Positions 17,983-27,962 are shown, counted from the first letter of the stretch. The stretch is 64,000 nucleotides of DNA from Marinobacter arenosus (GCF_019264345.1 NZ_JAHVAO010000001.1:558001-622000); one strand, 5' to 3'. A program made the numbers and translations. The notes: generated by a model from the letters alone, not told the origin.

Positions 17983-19692
17983 TTACTTGCCCTCCTGAGA
18001 TGCCGAATGGACGAGCCTGGGTACGTCCGCCCCCAGGTCATTGTTGATCTGGATAATGGTCATGGCGCCAGCAATACCGTCAACGGTCAGGCCCTTGACG
18101 TCCTGGTACCAACGAACCTGCTCATCGGTCGACATTCGCTTGATTCGACCGTTTTCGGTCACCGAAGAGCTGAACCTGTCCGCCAGCTCCATCATTCTGG
18201 CACCGATCCAGAGCTGCTCCGACCGGCTACCATTCTCGGTCCCTTCGGCCAGAAAATCCGGGCGACTCCAGAGTACCCGATACCCACCGAACCAGTAGGG
18301 CTCGATACTGGCGAAGGCAACTTCCTGGGTCCCGCGGGGCAATCGGATCTCGGCGATGTCCCCCTCCAGACGACTCAGGACCACATAGCCACGATGGCCG
18401 GAATCATCCTGCAACTCGAGGATGGCCGGACGATCAAGAAATTCCAGACTACGCCGAGAGCCCTGGCGCTCAAGGCAGCCCAATCCGTTGTCTCGGGCAA
18501 ACTGGCAAGCCACCGGGAATAACGCCGGACTGTAGTCGCGCCCCCAGATCCTGAACAACGACCGGAACGCATCCGGCAGACTTTGCGCTTGTTCCGTAAA
18601 GCTGAACACATCGAGCTCCGCCGGCCCCTCAGCCCCCTTCGTTTCAGCACCCGTGATGCCCGGATCGGACGCCGATGACGAGGACAGGTCCCCAACGTCG
18701 TCTCGCTCAACGATACCGGCCTGAATGGCTGACGCGGCCAACTCCGACCGGATGTCAGTCACCGTTACCGGCCAACGATCAACCAGCCAGGCAGTTCCGA
18801 TCACCGCCAACAGCAAAGATGCCGTTAACATCAGGTACCGGGTGGGCTGAACGGCGTTCCCCGAACTCCCGGACGTTGACGCGGGAAAGTCGCCCCGCAC
18901 CTCTCGTGCCGCGTGCCGTATGTGGGTGGCAGTAATCTCGTGCTCCCCTTCAGCGTAGGCACCAAGCAACGCCCGATCACTAATCAGGTTGATAAGACGC
19001 GGTATGCCCTCGCTTTCCCGGTAAAGCTTCTTGACCGCGCCTGACGTGAAAATATCACCGCGCATCCCTGCCACACTGAGCCGATACCGCAGATAGTTCG
19101 GAAGTTCGGACTTTCCGATGGCGTCCAGATGATAGCGCGCCGTCACGCGCTGATTGAGTTGCCGCAATTCGGGCAGGGCCAATATCTGCTGCAACTCTGG
19201 CTGCCCCAGCAAAACGATCTGCAGCAACTTCTTTTCTGCCGTTTCCAGATTGGTCAACAGCCGCAACTGCTCCAGCACATCCGCGGAGAGGTTCTGGGCC
19301 TCGTCAATCATAAGGACTTTGTGACGCCCCGCAGCATGCGCCTGGAGCAGATCCTCGTTGATAAGATCCACCATGTCCTTGATGCTGGCATTGCCCTTGT
19401 GAGGCACACCCATCTCACCGCAGATTGACGAGAGCAGCTCTCGGGCCGACAAGCGGGGATTGAGGATAAGGGCAATGTCCACGTTGTCTGGCGCGTTTTC
19501 GATGAAGCACCTTGAAACGGTGGTTTTACCCGTACCCACTTCCCCCGTGATCACGATGAAACCACCCTGCCCCTTTACACCGTACATCAGGTGCGCCAGT
19601 GCTTCCTTGTGGCGTTCACTCAGGTACAGGTAACGGGGGTCCGGGGCAATGGAAAATGGGGGTTCCCGAAAGCCGAAGAAGTCGTAGTACAT
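17983..19692 (-). CDS. gspA: General secretion pathway ATPase GspA/ExeA
   Basis: The 569 residues start MYYDFFGFREPPFS, a hallmark of ExeA. The N-terminal AAA ATPase has Walker A GEVGTGKTT (50-57) and Walker B VLMIDEAQNL. One membrane helix lies near residue 287-307. The periplasmic part ends in a peptidoglycan-binding domain (STDEQVRWYQDVKGLTVDG). ExeA/ExeB assist multimerisation of the type II secretin by engaging the cell wall. It heads the gspA-gspB-dinG unit, 100 bp from the next minus-strand gene. Confidence 0.92.
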   Translation of the reverse strand: MYYDFFGFREPPFSIAPDPRYLYLSERHKEALAHLMYGVKGQGGFIVITGEVGTGKTTVSRCFIENAPDNVDIALILNPRLSARELLSSICGEMGVPHKGNASIKDMVDLINEDLLQAHAAGRHKVLMIDEAQNLSADVLEQLRLLTNLETAEKKLLQIVLLGQPELQQILALPELRQLNQRVTARYHLDAIGKSELPNYLRYRLSVAGMRGDIFTSGAVKKLYRESEGIPRLINLISDRALLGAYAEGEHEITATHIRHAAREVRGDFPASTSGSSGNAVQPTRYLMLTASLLLAVIGTAWLVDRWPVTVTDIRSELAASAIQAGIVERDDVGDLSSSSASDPGITGAETKGAEGPAELDVFSFTEQAQSLPDAFRSLFRIWGRDYSPALFPVACQFARDNGLGCLERQGSRRSLEFLDRPAILELQDDSGHRGYVVLSRLEGDIAEIRLPRGTQEVAFASIEPYWFGGYRVLWSRPDFLAEGTENGSRSEQLWIGARMMELADRFSSSVTENGRIKRMSTDEQVRWYQDVKGLTVDGIAGAMTIIQINNDLGADVPRLVHSASQEGK

Positions 19693-19792
19693 GGGTATCC
19701 AGTCTGGTACTCAGGCGTCGGGACAGGCGGCGCACGTCCGGCCCCGGCTCTTTATCGCGGTATCATACCGCCCGCTTCGCTGAACTGTCATC

Positions 19793-21280
19793 TCAGGATT
19801 CGTCGTGAACAGAATTGCTGACGAGGCGAAGTTCCGTGGTACGTCGGTTCTGTTGCTTCAACCGTCTCACACAGCGTTCCAGCGTTTTGGAAATGCGTGC
19901 GTGGGAGCGGATCATCGATATCTTGGGCCAGGTGGCACGTTCGCCCGCCAGGATCATTTCTCTCACATACACCGAATCGGGGTTGGACAACATTCGCCGG
20001 TAATCTTTCAGAGAGTAGGAGGGTGCGATCGTAACGTCGCCGGAATACCGTTGGGCCATGATGGTGTGGAACTGCCCTGCCACCTGGCGCAACAGCTCGG
20101 GCTTGACGCGCTTGCGCAGATAATCAAAAACACCTTGTCCGTGGAACTGGATTTCCGACTTCACCAAATGCAGCGGCAACTTGGCAAGGGAGAGTTTTTC
20201 ATCGAGCCCGCGGTTGCTCAGGAACGGAACCACATGAGGGTTGGTCTGGCTCACAATGGTGTAATTTACGTCATACAGATGCATCAATCGTTCGATTGGC
20301 AGATCACTGACCACTGAGCCATCCACGAACTTGAGCCGGGGCATGTACGGCAGCGAATTTCCATTGATGTCTTTCTTCATCAGCGTGACAGGTGGGAAAA
20401 TACCGGGCACTGCAGCACTGGCAAGTGCGGCACTCCATACCAGCAGGTACGGCGAGGTATAGCCACACAACAACCTGGCCTTCTGGTGCGCCTGCACCGG
20501 CGAAACACTGACATTGATGGACCGCCCCGTTCTTTCGTAGGCCTCTTCGAAGGTGTACTCGCCGATATTGGCGCGCAAACACGCCTTCAGCTGCTCCTGG
20601 TCCATCAAGCCGTCGCCACGGACAGCACTCAGCAGGCCCCGCCATTTCCACGCCTTCAGATTATGATTTTCGGGGACCAGCATTTCCGGAATCTCCGCGT
20701 CCGTATGCACGCCGAGAATACTGGCAATAATGGCCCCGATACTTGACCCGGCAATCACCTGGGGTAACAGCCCCTTTTCCCAGAGCGCCTTGATGACTCC
20801 GAAATGGAACATGCCCAATGTTGCCCCGCCACTCAGCAGCAGGGTGGGACGACCATAGCTGGTGAGTGTGTCGCGGAAGAACTGGAGTTTGTCGGCTACC
20901 GAGAAACCCGGAACCGGATGGTCACAGAGAAAATCCAGTGCCTCGCAGACCTGGGTGATGTATTCCTCTATCAGGTGCTTGGTGCCGACTCGCGACTGTG
21001 TATAGAGGGCCGGATTGCCCATGTTGCCAAGATCATGGTGCAGGCCTTCCCGTAGCGCCCGTTTCAGGCGGTCGAAGTCGTTCTGCTGACGATACTGCTT
21101 GAGGTTGCTGAGGCGGTCGTAAATCAGTTCGTAATGGTAGAGGTCGGAGGCAAAGTCCTCCTTCCAGTCGGCTTTGCCCTCCAGAAAATCCAGTTCCAGA
21201 GCTGCCGCTTTCCACACTTCATAGTTAGGCGCTTCGGCAAGCATCTTGCGGAATTTTCGTATCCGTGGGTCCCTGACCAC
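19793..21280 (-). CDS. Patatin-like phospholipase with DUF3336 domain
   Basis: A 495-residue lipid hydrolase. An N-terminal DUF3336 region (about 1-135) is followed by a patatin core with a glycine-rich oxyanion loop (SGGATLGMFHFG), nucleophile Ser180 in GSSIG and catalytic Asp320 in VDGSVVSDLP. It has no signal peptide. DUF3336 patatins are related to yeast triacylglycerol lipases, so neutral-lipid or wax-ester turnover is possible in a Marinobacter-type host; that is inference. It shares its direction with mlaA, 34 bp upstream, which may hint at work on envelope phospholipids. Confidence 0.9.
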   Translation of the reverse strand: MVRDPRIRKFRKMLAEAPNYEVWKAAALELDFLEGKADWKEDFASDLYHYELIYDRLSNLKQYRQQNDFDRLKRALREGLHHDLGNMGNPALYTQSRVGTKHLIEEYITQVCEALDFLCDHPVPGFSVADKLQFFRDTLTSYGRPTLLLSGGATLGMFHFGVIKALWEKGLLPQVIAGSSIGAIIASILGVHTDAEIPEMLVPENHNLKAWKWRGLLSAVRGDGLMDQEQLKACLRANIGEYTFEEAYERTGRSINVSVSPVQAHQKARLLCGYTSPYLLVWSAALASAAVPGIFPPVTLMKKDINGNSLPYMPRLKFVDGSVVSDLPIERLMHLYDVNYTIVSQTNPHVVPFLSNRGLDEKLSLAKLPLHLVKSEIQFHGQGVFDYLRKRVKPELLRQVAGQFHTIMAQRYSGDVTIAPSYSLKDYRRMLSNPDSVYVREMILAGERATWPKISMIRSHARISKTLERCVRRLKQQNRRTTELRLVSNSVHDES

Positions 21281-21314
21281 CGGTCACCTCCTGTTGTGTG
21301 GAAACAGTGCAGCC

Positions 21315-22100
21315 TCAGAAATCCTCAAGCATCAGGTCTTCGTCATCGTCACTGGCGAACGGATCTTCAATCGTCCGACCGTCATTGATGAGAAATTCGC
21401 GGCGCTGAAGAAACGCGTTACGCACAAATATATAGCTATCACCAGAGATAAAGCCCTCTGCCGGGATCAGGTCTGCACGGGTATCAATAATCTGAACACC
21501 CCGAGCGTAGTAATTCTCCGGACTGTCGACGTTGTCCCACAGAGACGGTAGCACAAAAAGATCGGTGGCAAGACCGCCGAAATGACGGGGACTGGAAGGT
21601 CCCAGGAGGGGCAGCATCAGATAGGGCCCTGATCCTGCGCCCCAGTAACCCAGCGTCTGGCCAAAATCTTCCGGGCGCTCGGGCAGGTCAAAAGCCGTAG
21701 CCACGTCGAAAAAGCCGGCCAGCCCGAAAATGGTATTGTAGGTAAAACGCCCGGCAGCAACGACGGCGGACTCCCCTTTCAGCTGCAACAGGCTGTTGGC
21801 GAAGTTCCGGACCTCCTGCAGATTATTGAAGAAATTCGTGATGCCACGATCAACGACATTGGGCGTAAACGTCCGATACGTCTGTGCGACCGGTTTCAAA
21901 AACCACTGATCAATGGTTTCATTGAACCGGAATACTTTGCGGTTCCAGTTCTCGTAGGGATCCGTTGCATTGACAGGCGTCGAACCTTGGGGCGCAGGTT
22001 CCTGCATGACCTGCCCAAACGCATTGCCAATCGAGAATCCAGTCGCCAGTAACAGGACCAGGACGGGAAGAGGCCAGCGCCGAGTAAAAAGTTGTCTCAT
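21315..22100 (-). CDS. mlaA: MlaA/VacJ family outer-membrane lipid asymmetry protein, no lipobox
   Basis: A 261-residue MlaA family protein. MlaA removes misplaced phospholipids from the outer leaflet and hands them to MlaC. Family features are clear: DPYENWNRKVFRFNE, NNLQEVRNFANSLLQ, EDFGQTLGYWG and GPYLMLPLLGPSSPR. MlaA is normally a lipoprotein, but here the signal peptide (VLVLLLATGFSIGNAFGQ) has no cysteine and I see none in the whole protein, so it would be released by signal peptidase I. The embedded helices may still hold it in the membrane. The C-terminus is very acidic (DDDEDLMLEDF). Confidence 0.88.
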   Translation of the reverse strand: MRQLFTRRWPLPVLVLLLATGFSIGNAFGQVMQEPAPQGSTPVNATDPYENWNRKVFRFNETIDQWFLKPVAQTYRTFTPNVVDRGITNFFNNLQEVRNFANSLLQLKGESAVVAAGRFTYNTIFGLAGFFDVATAFDLPERPEDFGQTLGYWGAGSGPYLMLPLLGPSSPRHFGGLATDLFVLPSLWDNVDSPENYYARGVQIIDTRADLIPAEGFISGDSYIFVRNAFLQRREFLINDGRTIEDPFASDDDEDLMLEDF

Positions 22101-22193
22101 TATCTGCTCTTGGGTTGTTGAAGTCGTTTCGTTTCGTCGAAAATACCGGCGCTTTTCTTATCATTATTCAGATCATTGCTCTGGAGAGATTCA

Positions 22194-22601
22194 ATGTCAG
22201 TACCGGGTAATCCTGTCAGCACCCTCACAGTGCCGCTTCGCTGGGGCGACATGGACGCTTACGGCCATGCCAACAATACAGTGTATTTCCGTTTCTTCGA
22301 AGAAGCCCGGATTGTCTGGCTTACCTCACTGGATCTGGGTGGCCCCGAGGAGCCGACCGGACCGGTTATTATAAAGACCAGTGCAACATTTCTGAAGGAA
22401 CTGAATCATCCGGCTACAGTGGTGGTGGAAACATACGCTGACAAGGCGGGGAATACCAGCCTGGACACGTACCACGTGATCTCAGACGCTGATACCGGAG
22501 ACGTTTACGCGGAGGGTTACGCAAAGGTGGTCTGGTTCGATCGCCAGACCCGCACATCAACCCGCCTACCAGACACCCTAAGGGCGCTGGCAGCGGGTTA
22601 G
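22194..22601 (+). CDS. Acyl-CoA thioesterase, 4HBT hot-dog fold
   Basis: A 135-residue thioesterase of the 4-hydroxybenzoyl-CoA/YbgC type: RWGDMDAYGHANNTVYFRFF holds the catalytic Asp and the DxxGHxNN motif. It hydrolyses acyl-CoA thioesters in the cytoplasm; chain length cannot be told. The ATG at 22194 is preceded by GGAGAG and is preferred to a TTG at 22176. It converges on the FabH-like synthase, 7 bp from its stop, in a neighbourhood of acyl-chain genes. Confidence 0.9.
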   Translation: MSVPGNPVSTLTVPLRWGDMDAYGHANNTVYFRFFEEARIVWLTSLDLGGPEEPTGPVIIKTSATFLKELNHPATVVVETYADKAGNTSLDTYHVISDADTGDVYAEGYAKVVWFDRQTRTSTRLPDTLRALAAG

Positions 22602-22608
22602 AAGTGAA

Positions 22609-23730
22609 TTAACGACGACGAACAACCACACTGCCGATCGAGTAACCCGCACCAAACGAGCAGATGACACCGATCTCGCCGGAGTTAAAGTCGTCCTTGT
22701 GCTTGTGAAACGCAATGATCGAGCCAGCTGAACTGGTGTTGGCGTATTCGTCGAGAATCACCGGTGCCTCATCCTCCGAGGCATCGCGGCCCAGCACTTT
22801 CCGGGCAATGAGCTGGTTCATGTTCAGGTTCGCCTGATGAAGCCACATGCGACGGAGGTTCTCCGGTGCCAACGACAGGCTCTCAAGCTGATTCTGAATC
22901 GTCTCGGCGACCAGCGGAGACACTTCCTTGAACACCTTACGGCCCTGCTGAATAAAGAGCTTGTCCGGCTTGCCAATTCCCGATTCATCGGCCCGGTTAA
23001 GAAAACCGAAGTTATTACGGATGTTGTTCGAGAACTGCGTTTTCAGGCTGGTGCCCAGGATCTCAAAGCCCTGCCCACTGGCAGCGTCTTCTTCGCGCTC
23101 GACCAGGATGGCGGTGCAGGCGTCGCCAAAAATAAAGTGGCTGTCACGGTCGCGAAAGTTCAGGTGGCCTGAGCAGATCTCCGGACTGACCACAAGTACC
23201 GATCGTGCGGCTCCGTTTTCAACGGAGTTGACGGCGGCCTGAAGCCCAAAGGTGGCAGAGCTGCATGCGACGTTCATGTCGTAGGCAAATCCGTTAACGC
23301 CCAGTGCCTGCTGAACTTCGATGGAGATAGCCGGATATGCCCGCTGCAGGTTCGAGCAGGCAACAATGACGGCGTCGACGTCGCCCGCTGTCTTGCCGGC
23401 TTGTTCCAGCGCCTGCTTGCAGGCCGACAACGCCATCTCGCACTGGACCGAGGGCTCATCGTTACTGCGCTCAGGAATAAGTGGAGTCATCCGTTTTGGG
23501 TCGAGAATGCCGTCCTTGTTGATAACATGCCGGCGCTTGATGCCCGACGCCTTCTCGATGAAGGCTGAGGAAGAAGGCTGCAATGGGGCCACCTCACCTC
23601 GCGCAATGTCATCCGCATGCTCGGAATTGAAAAGTTCAACGTACTGATTAAACGCTTCGACCAGTTCGTCGTTATCGATGGTTTCCGGCGGTGTATAGAG
23701 ACCGGTCCCGCTAATGACGGCTTTAATCAC
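22609..23730 (-). CDS. Beta-ketoacyl-ACP synthase III-like protein (PA3286 type)
   Basis: At 373 residues it is longer than housekeeping FabH (about 320) and matches in size the P. aeruginosa protein PA3286, reported to feed C8-CoA from beta-oxidation into fatty-acid synthesis. The catalytic triad is complete: Cys156 in NVACSSATFG, His298 in WLHQANLNM and Asn331 in EYANTSSAG. The lengthened N-terminal region (residues 25-60) sets it apart from FabH. A priming condensation that links fatty-acid breakdown and synthesis is the likely role. It stands alone, with a GGGCC/GGCCC hairpin near 23832-23854 between it and hrpA. Confidence 0.85.
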   Translation of the reverse strand: MIKAVISGTGLYTPPETIDNDELVEAFNQYVELFNSEHADDIARGEVAPLQPSSSAFIEKASGIKRRHVINKDGILDPKRMTPLIPERSNDEPSVQCEMALSACKQALEQAGKTAGDVDAVIVACSNLQRAYPAISIEVQQALGVNGFAYDMNVACSSATFGLQAAVNSVENGAARSVLVVSPEICSGHLNFRDRDSHFIFGDACTAILVEREEDAASGQGFEILGTSLKTQFSNNIRNNFGFLNRADESGIGKPDKLFIQQGRKVFKEVSPLVAETIQNQLESLSLAPENLRRMWLHQANLNMNQLIARKVLGRDASEDEAPVILDEYANTSSAGSIIAFHKHKDDFNSGEIGVICSFGAGYSIGSVVVRRR

Positions 23731-23865
23731 ACTAACCCCACGTCATGGTTGTGAAAACTGAAGACTTGTAGATAACGCTGCCAGAAATACTAACACAGTC
23801 TTCGCCGTTTGCCCGCCAGCAAACCGTGCAATGGGCCCTGCATTAGTGCAAGGCCCTATGGACCA

Positions 23866-26800
23866 CTAAACGCGGGTCAGCGCCCACTGCTTATTCAGCC
23901 GTTTGACCGAAACGGTCATCGACGTGCCCAGTTGCTGTGCAAAGAAGGAAACCCGGAACTCCTCGAGCATCCATCGATAGGTGATCAGCTCCGGGTCCCG
24001 GATTCCCTGACGTTGCTGCTCATCCCGTTTGCTCGCGTAACGGGACCACAAGGGTTCAATGGTATGCAGGAACTCCCGCTCCCGACCAAGTTCACGGGGC
24101 ATTTTCTCCAATCGAATCAGCGCCGCTTCGAAGAACCGACCGAACTCCGCAAGCCAGGTGGCGGGCGTGGCCACAAGGAACCCCGGATAAACCAGGTTCT
24201 GCAACTGGAACTTTAAGTCGGCCATACTGTTGGCGAGGGTCAGGGGAATCTTTCCCTTCAATTGCCTGGCAATCTTTTGGTAGCCGGACATGGCCTGATA
24301 AAGGCGTTCATCCGCCTCCTCAAGGGCAGGAATGAAGTCACCTCGATGACGATCGAACAGCGTGTTGAATGCATCCGCGGTGCGCGGCAGGTTTTCGCTC
24401 AGGAAATGCTCGATGGCCGTGGCCAGCAGGAGATCGTCCAGCAGCACCCGGGCCTGCCCAACCGGCGCAAACATCAGGGCAGACTGTTTGAAACGAGGTA
24501 ACTTGCGCTCGAGGTCATCCAGGGTCTTGCCGAACCGATTCAATATTAGCCGTGCGACGGCTTTGCGGGTGGTGTCTTCTGCGGTCAGACGATCCAGACA
24601 CCGAATCTGGCGAACCGCTTTTCCGAGGTCCTCCAGTGCCGGATAAACCGTAACCTGCATGCCGCCTTTTTCAGTCTGAACCAGTTCGGGCAGCTCCCCG
24701 AATTGCCAATCCTGATACTCGCCGGCGGATTCGGTCGGTTCCGACTCGCTGGTTGCCGACGCCAGAGCTTCCTCGGCCTTGCCCTCCAATTGATCCTGAA
24801 GCTGCGAAGCCTCCCTGCCCTCGGCCATCACCTTGCCACCATCGCCCATCACCCGAAGGTTCATACGGAGATGGCGAGGCAGGTCCTCATTCGGCCAGGC
24901 ATCCGGATCAATCCGGACGCCGGTCATGCGCCGGAGCTGTTCTCCCAGTTGCAAAGCCAAGGGCTCATTGGAGGGTTGCAGGTTGGCAAGCGCTGCATCC
25001 ACGAAATCGGGGACCGGCACAAAGTTGCGCCGAAGCGATTTGGGCAAGCCCTTAACCAGCGCCACGCACTTCTCTCGAAGCAGCCCTGGCACAAGCCACT
25101 CGAGTCGTCGGGACGGAATCTGCTTCAGTGCCATAAGCGGCACCTGCAGGGTAACCCCGTCGCGGTCACTGGTGGGCTCAAACTCGTAACTCAGGGGGTA
25201 CCGTACCCCTTCCCACTCAAGATAATCTGGGTAGAGTTCTCCGGCGCGGGCGTCCACCGGGCGCTGGAGAATGTCTTCCTCGGTCAATTCAAGGCTCTTT
25301 AACTGGTCGGCAGAGAGGCCTTTCCACCAACTCTCGAAATGCCGACCACTGACGATGTCTTGGGGTAACCGCTCGTCATAGAAAGCGACCAGTGTTTCGT
25401 CGTCGACCAACAGATCCCTGCGCCGGGTCTTTTTCTCCAGGTTCTCGACGGTGTCCAGCATTTCCCGGTTGCGGGCGATAAACGGCGCCCTGGACTGGTA
25501 GTCCCCCTCCACAAGAGCTCGCCGAATGAACAGGTTCCGGCATTCCACTGGGTCCACTTTGCTGTAGGCAATGCGACGCTTCGGAACAACGTCTAGCCCA
25601 TAGAGTGTTACTTTCTCGTAGCCCATCACCTGGGCGCGCTTCTGCTCCCAGTGTGGTTCGAAGTAATGGTGCTTCACGACGTGTTCAGCCAGCGGTTCAA
25701 TCCATTCGGGCTGAATTGCCGCGACCATACGGGCAAAGACCCGGCTGGTCTCCACAATTTCGGTGGCGACAATCCATTTGGGCCCCGTTTTGGCCACTTT
25801 GGACCCCGGGAAAATCAGCACCTTCCGGTTTCGGGTCGCCAGGTACTCTTTCTTTTCAACTTTTACGGCAACTTGTCCCAGGAGCCCGGCAAGGATCGCC
25901 GTGTGAAGCGCCTCGTAACTTGCAGCGTCTTTATTGAAAGCCAGCTTTTGGTCACGGCAGATCAGTGTGAGCTGACGGTGAATGTCCCGCCATTCCCGCA
26001 TGCGCATCCAGCTAAGAAAATGCTTCTGACACACTTTCTTCATCTGATTCTGGGATAGTTCCTGGCGTTGTTCTTCGTAGAAGTTCCAGATATTCAGAAG
26101 GGTGACAAAGTCCGATTCCTTGTCGTTAAACGGGGCATGGGCCTGGTCTGCGGCCTGCTGTTTTTCCTGGGGGCGTTCGCGCGGGTCCTGAACACTCAGG
26201 CCGGCAATGATAATGAGCGTTTCCGCCAGACTGCCGTGCCCGGCTGCCGTCACCAGCATACGGGCCAGGCGTGGATCCAGCGGCAACCTGGCCATGGTCC
26301 GCCCCAGCTTGGTGACCCGACGCTTGTCATCAACCGCACTGAGTTCTTCGAGCAGCTTGTAGCCATCATTCACCTGCCGGCGATCCGGTGACTCGAGGAA
26401 CGGAAAGTGTCGTATTTCACCCAGTCCGGAGGTCGCCATCTGCAGGATGACGGAGGCAAGATTGGTCCGCAGGATTTCCGGGTCAGTGTACTCCGGCCGA
26501 TTGATGAAATCGGTCTCGTCATAGAGCCGGAAACAGATACCCGGGGCAACGCGCCCGCATCGCCCTGCCCGTTGATTGGCACTGGCCTGTGAAATCGGCT
26601 CAATCGGGAGCCGCTGAATCTTGGAGCGAACACTGTATCGACTGATACGGGCCACACCGGTATCAATGACATAGCGGATACCCGGCACGGTCAGCGACGT
26701 TTCGGCCACGTTGGTCGAGAGAACAAGTCTGCGCCCCTTGTGGGACTGGAAAACCCGATTCTGTTCCTGGTTGCTCAAGCGCGAATACAGCGGAAGCACT

Positions 26801-27801
26801 TCCGTGTGCTTCAGGTCCACGTGGCGAAGCACCTTGCTGAGCGAGCGTATTTCCCGCTCGCCCGGCAGGAAGACCAGAACATCACCCGGCGGCTGCTTCT
26901 GGGCACGCTCATGCTGTTCGATCTCATCCAGCGCGCCCAGGACACCATCCGTCCAGCCCTGGTCGCGGTCGTCCTCGTCGCCAGTCAAAGGTCGGTAACG
27001 AATATCCACCGGGTAGGTCCGGCCGCTTACTTCAATGACGGGCGCCTGATCAAAAAACTCACTGAACCGTTCCACTTCGATGGTGGCGGAGGTGATGATG
27101 ACTTTAAGGTCTGGACGCTTGGGCAGGAGCTGACGCAGATACCCCAGCAGGAAATCGATGTTCAGGCTTCGTTCGTGAGCTTCGTCGATGATAATCGTGT
27201 CGTAGCGATCAAGAAATCGGTCATGCTGGACCTCGGCCAATAGTATGCCGTCGGTCATGACCTTGACCCGGGACTGCTCCGAGGTAGTGTCGGTGAATCG
27301 AACCTGGTAACCGATCTGCTGGCCGGTCTGCTCTCCCAGTTCTTCCGCAATTCTGGCTGCAACGCTCCGGGCGGCAATCCTTCGGGGCTGGGTATGGCCA
27401 ATCAGACCGCGAATGCCCCGGCCGCTGTTCATGCAGATTTTGGGAATCTGCGTGGTCTTACCCGAACCGGTCTCCCCGGCAATGATGACCACCTGATGCT
27501 GTTCGATGGCTTCCCGAATGTCATCGACCCGTTCCGAAACCGGGAGTCCTTCCGGAAATGAGGCGGGCTTGTGCAGCGCGCGGCGTCGCTGCGCTGTCTC
27601 AAGCCCCTGACTCAGCCACCGTTCCATCTTCTCCAGATCCTTCGGGCCGGGATTTCCCTTACAGCGCGCGACGGCCTTCAAAATTCGGGCCGCCTCCTGC
27701 TGGTTGCAGGCGTCCAATTGGCCCATAAAGGCTTTGACTGCTGACTGCCCGTCGGATTTTCGGTTTGAAGCGCTGGCGTTATCGGCGGAGGTGTTTGTCA
27801 T
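23866..27801 (-). CDS. hrpA: ATP-dependent RNA helicase HrpA
   Basis: A DEAH-box RNA helicase of 1311 residues that in E. coli rescues stalled, collided ribosomes. GETGSGKTTQ (Walker A), DEAHERS, SATI and QRAGRCGR are present, followed by the HA2, OB and long DUF3418 C-terminal regions typical of HrpA. I place the start at the ATG at 27801 (MTNTSADN). The frame stays open to 27927, but that part overlaps the fadD terminator and lacks helicase similarity. No other gene in the run overlaps it. Confidence 0.93.
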   Translation of the reverse strand: MTNTSADNASASNRKSDGQSAVKAFMGQLDACNQQEAARILKAVARCKGNPGPKDLEKMERWLSQGLETAQRRRALHKPASFPEGLPVSERVDDIREAIEQHQVVIIAGETGSGKTTQIPKICMNSGRGIRGLIGHTQPRRIAARSVAARIAEELGEQTGQQIGYQVRFTDTTSEQSRVKVMTDGILLAEVQHDRFLDRYDTIIIDEAHERSLNIDFLLGYLRQLLPKRPDLKVIITSATIEVERFSEFFDQAPVIEVSGRTYPVDIRYRPLTGDEDDRDQGWTDGVLGALDEIEQHERAQKQPPGDVLVFLPGEREIRSLSKVLRHVDLKHTEVLPLYSRLSNQEQNRVFQSHKGRRLVLSTNVAETSLTVPGIRYVIDTGVARISRYSVRSKIQRLPIEPISQASANQRAGRCGRVAPGICFRLYDETDFINRPEYTDPEILRTNLASVILQMATSGLGEIRHFPFLESPDRRQVNDGYKLLEELSAVDDKRRVTKLGRTMARLPLDPRLARMLVTAAGHGSLAETLIIIAGLSVQDPRERPQEKQQAADQAHAPFNDKESDFVTLLNIWNFYEEQRQELSQNQMKKVCQKHFLSWMRMREWRDIHRQLTLICRDQKLAFNKDAASYEALHTAILAGLLGQVAVKVEKKEYLATRNRKVLIFPGSKVAKTGPKWIVATEIVETSRVFARMVAAIQPEWIEPLAEHVVKHHYFEPHWEQKRAQVMGYEKVTLYGLDVVPKRRIAYSKVDPVECRNLFIRRALVEGDYQSRAPFIARNREMLDTVENLEKKTRRRDLLVDDETLVAFYDERLPQDIVSGRHFESWWKGLSADQLKSLELTEEDILQRPVDARAGELYPDYLEWEGVRYPLSYEFEPTSDRDGVTLQVPLMALKQIPSRRLEWLVPGLLREKCVALVKGLPKSLRRNFVPVPDFVDAALANLQPSNEPLALQLGEQLRRMTGVRIDPDAWPNEDLPRHLRMNLRVMGDGGKVMAEGREASQLQDQLEGKAEEALASATSESEPTESAGEYQDWQFGELPELVQTEKGGMQVTVYPALEDLGKAVRQIRCLDRLTAEDTTRKAVARLILNRFGKTLDDLERKLPRFKQSALMFAPVGQARVLLDDLLLATAIEHFLSENLPRTADAFNTLFDRHRGDFIPALEEADERLYQAMSGYQKIARQLKGKIPLTLANSMADLKFQLQNLVYPGFLVATPATWLAEFGRFFEAALIRLEKMPRELGREREFLHTIEPLWSRYASKRDEQQRQGIRDPELITYRWMLEEFRVSFFAQQLGTSMTVSVKRLNKQWALTRV

Positions 27802-27884
27802 CAAAATGCGGGATTGCTCTCGTTCAAGGTCGGTTTTCCGGGATTGGCGATAGTCTAGCGGGAAAGCCCCTCGCTTAAAAACGG

Positions 27885-27905
27885 AAAAACCCCGCCGAGG
27901 CGGGG
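27885..27905 (-). terminator. Rho-independent terminator of fadD
   Basis: CCCCGCC (27890-27896) pairs with GGCGGGG (27899-27905), with five T on the minus strand. Two more tight hairpins lie between it and the fadD stop: CGGTCCC/GGGACCG (27919-27938) and GGGCACC/GGTGCCC (27938-27954). Confidence 0.85.
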
Positions 27906-27962
27906 TCATCCTTTCCAACGGTCCCAACCGAGGGACCGGGCACCGCTGGTGCCCGACCGATA

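Noticed and set aside
27802..27927. Longer N-terminus for HrpA
   Set aside because: The extra 42 residues are encoded by the fadD terminator region and do not look like helicase sequence; ATG 27801 is a better start.
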